DNA of 19,690 nucleotides from Methanobacterium sp. GTDB lineage: Archaea > Methanobacteriota > Methanobacteria > Methanobacteriales > Methanobacteriaceae. The stretch lies in NCBI GenBank assembly GCA_019084405.1, contig JAHRFX010000034.1, positions 1 to 19,690 on the forward strand. Direction: 5' to 3'. Positions within the stretch are counted from its first letter, which is position 1, and each line of letters begins with the position of its first letter. The notes under the pieces are model-generated. The model saw nothing but the letters and a program-made list of their open reading frames with translations. It ran no database searches and was not told where the DNA came from. Made by a program: the position numbers and the translations under genes. Positions 14,790 to 19,690 of the stretch are shown piece by piece.

Positions 14790-15725
14790 TCAACGTTTCC
14801 AAACCTTTGAACCACAAACCCCACAAAAGGTTTCTTCACCACTCAATTTTCTGCTACATTTAGGACAGGTGATTTCTAGTTCTTCCAGACTATCTTTACC
14901 ATGTTTTTCAATGATTTCATCATATTGTCCGGTAGATAGCCATTTGATTAATTCTGAAGTTCTTAAAACAGTCCAGGGATGAGTAGACATACTTATAAGT
15001 ATTGTTTTTCCAATTTTATCCATAGAACTGAAGTTAAAATCCTTAAAATCTTCTGCTTGTTTAACAAAATCATCAGGTTTCATTTTATCAAAATATGTCT
15101 GCGGAACTCCTCCCATTTTCATTAGAGTACTAAATGCTACATTTTTGTCTTGACATGCCAGAAGACCTGCTCGATCAGCAGTGAGTTCAGACATCCTCCT
15201 CCAGTAAAGTAGAGCAAGTTCCACCCCAGAAGATACTAAAGAACCTATTCCTAATGTTACAGACCCTAAAATATCCCCTAAAAAAGGTAAAACCGTTGCC
15301 ATATCATGGTATAACATATGCCCGCTCTTTACATGCCCTGCTTCGTGTCCGATTAGATATAATAATTCATCATTAGAGAGTAAGTCAACCGCCCCGGAAT
15401 TAAGGATGATTATGGGTTTTTGAGATCCGACTGCAAATGCATTGACATTGTAATCCCATTGCATATATAATTCAGGTAGATCTCTAAGGAAAATATTGGC
15501 ACAAGCTTCTTCAAAGATATCATATATATCAGGAAAATTATTTGGGGTAACTTTAATATTACTACCGGTATAGCTTAATCGAATCTTTCTTTCTATTCCA
15601 TGTTTATGAGCCTTTTTAACTAATTTTTCAAGTCCGGGTGTACCTTCTAAAGTTTTTAAAGCTCTTTTATCAAAATTGTGCTCATATTCAATCGGGTTAA
15701 GCAATAGTAATTTTTTGCGTTCCAT
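14790..15725 (-). CDS. M48-family zinc metalloprotease with C-terminal zinc ribbon
   Basis: With ATG 15725 the protein has 311 residues. The metalloprotease core has HEAGH at 127-131 (in LLYLIGHEAGHVKSGH) and the third zinc ligand in SELTADRAG (E180), the usual M48 spacing. Residues 287-306 form a CPKC-x-CGVCG zinc ribbon. Hydrophobic residues near 145-176 may be a buried or membrane-associated helix pair; there is no clear signal peptide. An earlier in-frame ATG at 15743 overlaps the stop of the preceding gene, but GGCGGTGA sits just before ATG 15725 and favours it. The gene starts 14 bases after the preceding stop, so the two are probably co-transcribed. M48 proteins usually degrade or trim membrane or cell-envelope proteins. 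The substrate here is unknown. Confidence 0.88.
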   Translation of the reverse strand: MERKKLLLLNPIEYEHNFDKRALKTLEGTPGLEKLVKKAHKHGIERKIRLSYTGSNIKVTPNNFPDIYDIFEEACANIFLRDLPELYMQWDYNVNAFAVGSQKPIIILNSGAVDLLSNDELLYLIGHEAGHVKSGHMLYHDMATVLPFLGDILGSVTLGIGSLVSSGVELALLYWRRMSELTADRAGLLACQDKNVAFSTLMKMGGVPQTYFDKMKPDDFVKQAEDFKDFNFSSMDKIGKTILISMSTHPWTVLRTSELIKWLSTGQYDEIIEKHGKDSLEELEITCPKCSRKLSGEETFCGVCGSKVWKR

Positions 15726-15739
15726 ATTTTCACCGCCCA

Positions 15740-16492
15740 TCATAATCTCATTTTATGAATATATTTTCCACCACACTCACATTCATCCATGAAATCATCG
15801 GGTTTTTCTCCCTTCTGCAATTCATAGTAACCATCACAAGTATCACATACCAGGTACCCGGGATTAATATCAGGCATTCTTCTTCTTTTACTGGATTTAG
15901 TTGGTGGCTGATTTAATACTTTGTCCAATTCTCCTGTAGCTTTACTCATGAATCCGTTCAAGCCTTTCATTAAACCGTTTCCTGTTTCTTTGATGGATTC
16001 AAATATTTCGTCTTCCTGTGGGTTAATTTTACCTTCTTTTTCCCTTTTTTCCCTGAGTTTTTGACTTATCTGGTTACTAGTAAGTTTTTCGGATTGTATC
16101 ATGGAAGTTCCACATTCTGTGCAGAACTTCAAACTGGGCTGTACATCAACATAACATGTGGGACATACTGTTTCTGAAACAATACTTTCAGTTTTCGTAC
16201 CACAAGAAGTACAAAACTTCAAACCAGGTTCCACATCCGCAAAACAATTAGAACAAATAGTACCCTCACCACCACTAACAACCACCTCAACCTTACTCCC
16301 ACAAGAAGTACAAAACTTCAAACCAGGTTCCACATCCGCAAAACAATTAGAACAAATAATACCCTCGCCACCACTAACTGGATCTACAACTTTACTCCCA
16401 CAAGAAGTACAAAACTTCAAACCAGGTTCCACATCAGCATTGCATTTTGGACAAACGTTTACCTTTGAAATAGATGAATTACTATCTGCCAT
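15740..16492 (-). CDS. zinc-ribbon array protein (five zinc ribbons)
   Basis: The 250-aa protein has four consecutive double-CxxC zinc ribbons in residues 14-127. They are built on a 33-residue period of the type CSNCFADVEPGLKFCTSCG, with copies two and three nearly identical. A helical, lysine/glutamate-rich segment follows (135-185), then a basic stretch SKRRR, then a fifth, different zinc ribbon (214-241: CDTC, GYYELQKGEKPDDF, CECGG). That last domain also forms the N-terminus of the NERD protein at 17108-17963. No enzyme motif is present, so it is probably a scaffold or adaptor binding protein or nucleic acid. ATG 16492 follows GGTGAAG. Its stop (TGA 15742-15740) lies just upstream of the M48 protease start, which indicates an operon. 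Confidence 0.85.
   Translation of the reverse strand: MADSNSSISKVNVCPKCNADVEPGLKFCTSCGSKVVDPVSGGEGIICSNCFADVEPGLKFCTSCGSKVEVVVSGGEGTICSNCFADVEPGLKFCTSCGTKTESIVSETVCPTCYVDVQPSLKFCTECGTSMIQSEKLTSNQISQKLREKREKEGKINPQEDEIFESIKETGNGLMKGLNGFMSKATGELDKVLNQPPTKSSKRRRMPDINPGYLVCDTCDGYYELQKGEKPDDFMDECECGGKYIHKMRL
16199..16435. repeat. 99-bp tandem repeat inside the zinc-ribbon array gene
   Basis: CACAAGAAGTACAAAACTTC recurs at 16201, 16300 and 16399, a period of 99 bases (33 codons). Copies one and two are identical for the first 59 bases, and copy three for 37. Near identity at synonymous positions points to recent duplication or gene conversion, not ancient divergence. The repeat unit codes one zinc ribbon plus linker. 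Confidence 0.9.
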
Positions 16493-17107
16493 AACTTCAC
16501 CAACATTTTTATAAAATATATTTAGATATAACGTATATTATTAAATTTTCGATTTAAATCCTGCAATAAGTAGATTTTAGTTGAACTTTAAAGCTAATAT
16601 TTGCATTAAAATTAAATTTTATAGTTAAATTACAGAAAAATGAATTCTTAAGAAAGATTGTGGGTGAAGTCTAAATATTTTTAGTAAAAAATTAAAAAGC
16701 AAGAATTATATGTCCACATGGACGGGTTTTGATGATCAGCAATTTTACAGTAAATATTATCCACCGATAATACCATGCCAATGGAGAATATATGGTGAAA
16801 ATCAATGTTAACTGGATTTCCAGGATACCTGTCAAACCATTACTTCAGAAAATCTCCCAAAACGCCCCGGATACCAGGGTAAAAATAGTTCCAACATTGA
16901 ATGGACATTAGGGTATGAGAGTTTGATTTTTTGCTATAGGAGTTATAGGTAATGTGGATAGTATTAGTGGGACTATTTTGAGAGCTATTTGTATTTAAAA
17001 CCAGCACAAGGCATTAGTTTATATATTGCCATTTAAAATTAATTATAATGATTTTTTACTCGGTTGAAAGTCATTTTGTGGATAAGAGCTAATTTTAAAA
17101 AATTTTA
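16493..17107. other. long intergenic region, mostly without recognisable genes
   Basis: This 615-base gap separates two zinc-ribbon genes. It has AT-rich flanks and a somewhat less AT-rich centre (about 16710-16915) containing a small open frame listed separately. The right end near 17010-17060 is AT-rich and may hold the 3' end signal of the NERD gene. Promoter elements for the zinc-ribbon array gene should lie in 16500-16600 (for example TATAACGTATATTATT). Confidence 0.4.
16792..16911 (+). CDS. possible small protein of 39 aa, unassigned
   Basis: ATG 16792 is preceded by GGAG at a good distance, and the frame stays open for 39 codons to TAG 16909-16911. The translation (VKINVNWISRIPVKPLL, then KISQNAPDTRVKIVPTL) reads like natural protein, with amphipathic alternation. 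It could be a genuine small protein or the remnant of a larger gene in a decayed region; the frame is closed a few codons upstream. No family recognised. Confidence 0.25.
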   Translation: MVKINVNWISRIPVKPLLQKISQNAPDTRVKIVPTLNGH

Positions 17108-17963
17108 TCAAAAACTGAATTCAGTAGAATAATTAACCAGCAAGGCAGCAACTGCCTTTAAAGACTTCTCATCGATATGGTAATGGTTGTTGGTTATATA
17201 ATCCACCAATTCACCAGGATGCACATAATCAAATTGATGATGCCTTTTTTGAACTTTCACCTTACCACTTAATACTGTAAAGAGAGGTTTTATCCACTTA
17301 ACATTGATTCCATTTATCGCAAGAAAAGTTATCAATTCAATGGCACCCTTTCGGGCCTGTAAACCAGGATTACCATATGCTTTTTCTAGTCCTGATTTTT
17401 TGTAAATTAACCATTTATTCCCATCCAGGATATAGTAGCCATTATAATTTTTGGTTTCTATGACGAAAATCCCGGTAGGGCCCACCACCACATGATCCAG
17501 GTTTCCTCCATATTGGGGAAGCTTAACATCAGTGAATACATAATATCCTCTGGGGATATCCTGAAGATAGATAGATATCTTTTTTTTCACCAGATGCACC
17601 TTTTTTCCAGGTTTTAATTTTTTCAGAACCCTGGATAAATAAAAAAAATCCCACAAAACAGGTTAAAATCGCTAATGAATTAAAAGAAAAAATAAAAACA
17701 ACGGCTCCAATGATTAAGAGAAATTTACCAAAAATAGACAGTACATGGTACTTATTAGCCATTTTTTCAGTGTAATACTGGTCCTTGTATATAATGGTCT
17801 TATCTGCTTTGGGGCTGGATTTAGTTTCCTGGAAATTATTCTCAGAAATATCATCTCTAAAAATAAGTTTTCCATTGCACTGGCAGGATTCAAAGTCCTC
17901 TGGATTTTCATCCGCTTGCAATTGGTAATAGCCCCCGCATTTTTCACAAAACAGATAAGGCAC
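17108..17963 (-). pseudogene. zinc ribbon - membrane segments - NERD nuclease-related domain, frameshifted in an A8 tract
   Basis: The first part, from GTG 17963 (ribosome binding site GGGGGT), encodes a zinc ribbon (CEKCGGYYQLQADENPEDF, CQCNGK), a linker, two membrane helices at about 76-112 and KTWKKGASGEKK. It then leaves frame and stops at 17529. The other frame, open from 17656 to 17108, carries KISIYLQDIPRGYYVF and the NERD signature NLDHVVVGPTGIFVIETKNY, which holds the D and E-x-K of the predicted PD-(D/E)xK nuclease core. Removing one A from the A8 tract at 17580-17587 joins them as GASGEKKISIYLQDIPRGYY, the usual lead-in to a NERD domain. The intact protein would have about 280 residues, membrane-anchored with the NERD domain in the cytoplasm. 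NERD proteins are presumed DNA-processing nucleases. Confidence 0.8.
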
Positions 17964-18129
17964 TTCAATACCCCCATAAAATTTAATTTATTTAATTAAT
18001 TAATCCTATCTTCACTCTGCATAAAACCGGGCATTCTACAGAATTTTAAAGCCAAATTTATACCGGATAATCCGGGATCAAATTTATTCAATGAGTCTAA
18101 TAATTCTAAATCCAGTCATAATCTCTAAT

Positions 18130-18456
18130 TTATGATAAAACACAGGCACACTCCTGGCAGTACCTGGCATCAGATACATTTTCAGTGCCACATTGAGGAC
18201 AAAGTCGTGTTAAAAAGGATTGGCTGCAGTTAATACAGAACCTGGCCTGTTGTGGATTAATCCTTCCACAGGAGGGACATTCTGTTTCCAGAACCGGGTG
18301 GTGATTGTGTAGATTACTGTTTTGGTAGGATTGCTGGGAGGGACTATCCCGGGTAAGGGAGTAAATAAAATAGATTATACCCACCAGCACCACAAACCAT
18401 AATGGTCCGAATATAAAAAATCCCTGCTCATCCCTTAAAAAATTCCTTAAAGCCAT
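18130..18456 (-). CDS. membrane-anchored double zinc-ribbon protein
   Basis: From ATG 18456 the protein has 108 residues. One membrane helix (residues about 12-35, FFIFGPLWFVVLVGIIYFIY) is followed by a polar His/Asn/Gln linker and two zinc ribbons: CPSCGRINPQQARFCINC and CPQCGTENVSDARYCQEC. A GTG three codons upstream lies inside the ribosome binding site AAGGTGAT and is not the likely start. The second ribbon is closely similar to the last ribbon of the upstream neighbour (CPECGTENVAEARYCQQC), so the two genes share a recent ancestor segment. It starts 12 bases after the neighbour's stop, suggesting one operon. Function unknown. Confidence 0.78.
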   Translation of the reverse strand: MALRNFLRDEQGFFIFGPLWFVVLVGIIYFIYSLTRDSPSQQSYQNSNLHNHHPVLETECPSCGRINPQQARFCINCSQSFLTRLCPQCGTENVSDARYCQECACVLS

Positions 18457-18468
18457 ATGAATCACCTT

Positions 18469-19548
18469 CTAGAATAATATGAATAAAACTATAACTAACA
18501 TGATGATTCCAATAATACATGATTCCTTGGCCTTTTTGGGTTTATTATCATTCCAGACTAAAAATCCTATTAAGCCGGCTATGGGAGAAAATAATATGAT
18601 TAAAATGGCTTCACCAGCACTTAAACCCTGTTCTATTTCTGGGTTGTTGGATTGAAAGTTAGAAGCATAAGTGCTTTCTTTAACCCTGCCCTGGCCAGAA
18701 GAACTAACTGGACTTATTTTTCCACCTGGTTTTAAATTAAAGGCACATTGTTGACAGTAACGGGCTTCTGCCACATTTTCAGTTCCACATTCAGGACAGT
18801 TTATTTTAAGGCCATTTACCAGGGGATAGGCGCAGTTAGTGCAAAATCGGGCATTATCTGGATTTAAAAAGCCACAGTTTGCACATTTTATCTGATGAAT
18901 TTTTTCCATAGGTTCTGCACAGTTGGTGCAAAACCTGGCCTCTTTACTATTCTCTTTTCCGCAGTTTTCACATTCTATTAAAGAGGGATTTTTACCACAA
19001 ACCACACAAAAGTCTGCATCTGGTGAGTTTTCATGGCCACAGGGAAAATTTATCCGGGATACAGGATTTTCTGATTCTATTTCTGATTCAAGATTTAAAT
19101 CTTCTGGTATTTCTTCTTCTAAACCTTTAGACGATTCCAGTTCTTCTAATCCTACTAATCCTTCTTCTTCTAAGATTAGTTCCTGTTTTTCCAGATTGTC
19201 CAATGCATGGGAGGCCGCCATCTGGATATTTGGATCACTTCTTTTTTGGGCATCCTTCAAGCAGGGTATAACCCGGGAGTCACCTGTTTTTTCCAGGGCC
19301 TCTATAATTTTAAGTGCGGGTTGTGTGTATTTTTCATTTTTTAAAGCTTCACTTAAAGGTTCAATGGATTTTCCATGGCCCATATTTCCCAGGGCAGTGG
19401 CTGCTGCCGCCCTTACCAGGTAATAATCATTGTGCAATGCTTCAATTAATTCATCCAGTGCTTCTGGATCATCTATTTGTTCTAATTCTTTTAGATTTCT
19501 TTTTTGAATCAAATTTTCAATTTCCAGGGAGGAAACCACCTTTTTCAC
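18469..19548 (-). CDS. HEAT-repeat / multi-zinc-ribbon membrane protein
   Basis: From GTG 19548 (preceded by AGGATGAT) the protein has 359 residues; a TTG at 19584 would add 12 but has no ribosome binding site. Residues about 10-125 are HEAT-like (PBS-lyase type) repeats, for example DPEALDELIEALHNDYYLVR and KSIEPLSEALKNEKY. They are followed by a strongly acidic linker (about 125-163, rich in EEE and LES) and four zinc ribbons at 169-185, 193-210, 222-239 and 251-268. The first is unusual, with CGH in place of the first CxxC. Two hydrophobic helices near 314-332 and 343-358 end the chain. It looks like a membrane-anchored scaffold with two protein-binding modules. No enzyme motif is present. 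It heads a two-gene unit with the next gene. Confidence 0.82.
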   Translation of the reverse strand: MKKVVSSLEIENLIQKRNLKELEQIDDPEALDELIEALHNDYYLVRAAAATALGNMGHGKSIEPLSEALKNEKYTQPALKIIEALEKTGDSRVIPCLKDAQKRSDPNIQMAASHALDNLEKQELILEEEGLVGLEELESSKGLEEEIPEDLNLESEIESENPVSRINFPCGHENSPDADFCVVCGKNPSLIECENCGKENSKEARFCTNCAEPMEKIHQIKCANCGFLNPDNARFCTNCAYPLVNGLKINCPECGTENVAEARYCQQCAFNLKPGGKISPVSSSGQGRVKESTYASNFQSNNPEIEQGLSAGEAILIILFSPIAGLIGFLVWNDNKPKKAKESCIIGIIMLVIVLFILF

Positions 19549-19650
19549 CCCATTATCATCCTGAAATTTTAAGATAAAAAGCAATATGATTTTTTATAGA
19601 AAATTTACCCCACACTCTTTATCTTTTATTTTATTTATTATAAGTTAATG

Positions 19651-19664
19651 TTTTTTATATATAA
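19651..19664 (-). promoter_or_regulatory. TATA box for the HEAT/zinc-ribbon unit
   Basis: On the minus strand TATATATAAAAAA (plus-strand 19651-19663) is a strong archaeal TATA element. A start about 25 bases downstream, near 19632, gives a leader of about 85 bases to GTG 19548. Confidence 0.5.
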
Positions 19665-19690
19665 TATAGTAATATTTATTAATTTATGCA

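Noticed and set aside
16158..16514. 118-aa plus-strand open frame with 33-residue repeats
   Set aside because: Its repeats (LLPQEVQNFKPGSTSAKQLE) are the reverse reading of the zinc-ribbon array, which has conserved CxxC spacing on the minus strand.
18923..19577. Plus-strand open frames opposite the HEAT/zinc-ribbon gene
   Set aside because: Antisense shadows with serine-rich composition and no start signals.
1..19690. tRNA or rRNA genes
   Set aside because: I saw no cloverleaf with GTTCRANNC-type T-arm or conserved rRNA segments on either strand; a covariance-model scan would settle it.

Overview
The window looks like chromosomal DNA of a hydrogenotrophic methanogenic archaeon, most likely Methanobacteriales (Methanobacterium or a close relative). 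The decisive evidence is a complete methyl-coenzyme M reductase operon with all three catalytic subunits. AT-rich intergenic DNA, oligo-T terminators, GGTGA-type ribosome binding sites and TATA-like promoter elements fit this. The species cannot be named from sequence alone.

Layout. (1) 1-1738: AT-rich DNA with a small winged-helix protein (+), a class I methyltransferase (-) and a 41-bp tandem repeat. (2) 1739-5225 (+): a coiled-coil/phospholipase D-type nuclease-like protein followed by an 877-aa superfamily 1 helicase. This two-gene module resembles the helicase-plus-PLD composition of Mokosh defence systems. (3) 5245-6023: a 42-bp direct repeat that duplicates the 3' end of a TetR-family regulator (-). 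(4) 6190-10820 (-): terminator, mrtA, mrtG, mrtD, mrtB and the promoter region. The operon lacks mcrC, the hallmark of methyl-CoM reductase isoenzyme II. (5) 11073-12206 (+): a decayed TetR gene without its DNA-binding half, then an ICMT/PEMT-type membrane methyltransferase whose natural 5' end is cut off by an in-frame TAG. (6) 12558-12758 (+): a tiny acidic lipoprotein. (7) 13071-19548 (all -): zinc-ribbon proteins with membrane segments, an M48 metalloprotease, a HEAT-repeat protein, and two nuclease-family genes (EEP and NERD), each broken by a one-base change in an A-tract.

How the genes fit together. The mrt operon catalyses the last step of methanogenesis (methyl-CoM + CoB to methane + heterodisulfide). 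The mrtD-mrtG and mrtG-mrtA junctions have 1-base gaps, and the ribosome binding site of the downstream gene lies inside the end of the upstream gene, so translation is probably coupled. The 13-19.6 kb cluster shares one architectural theme: double-CxxC zinc ribbons joined to protease, nuclease, HEAT or membrane modules. The array protein and the M48 protease are packed head to tail, and one unusual zinc-ribbon domain occurs in both the array protein and the NERD protein. Whether this cluster or the PLD-helicase pair is a functional system is inference.

Three genes (11589-12206, 14004-14692, 17108-17963) are each disrupted by one base. Sequencing error, recent decay and slippage or phase variation cannot be told apart here.
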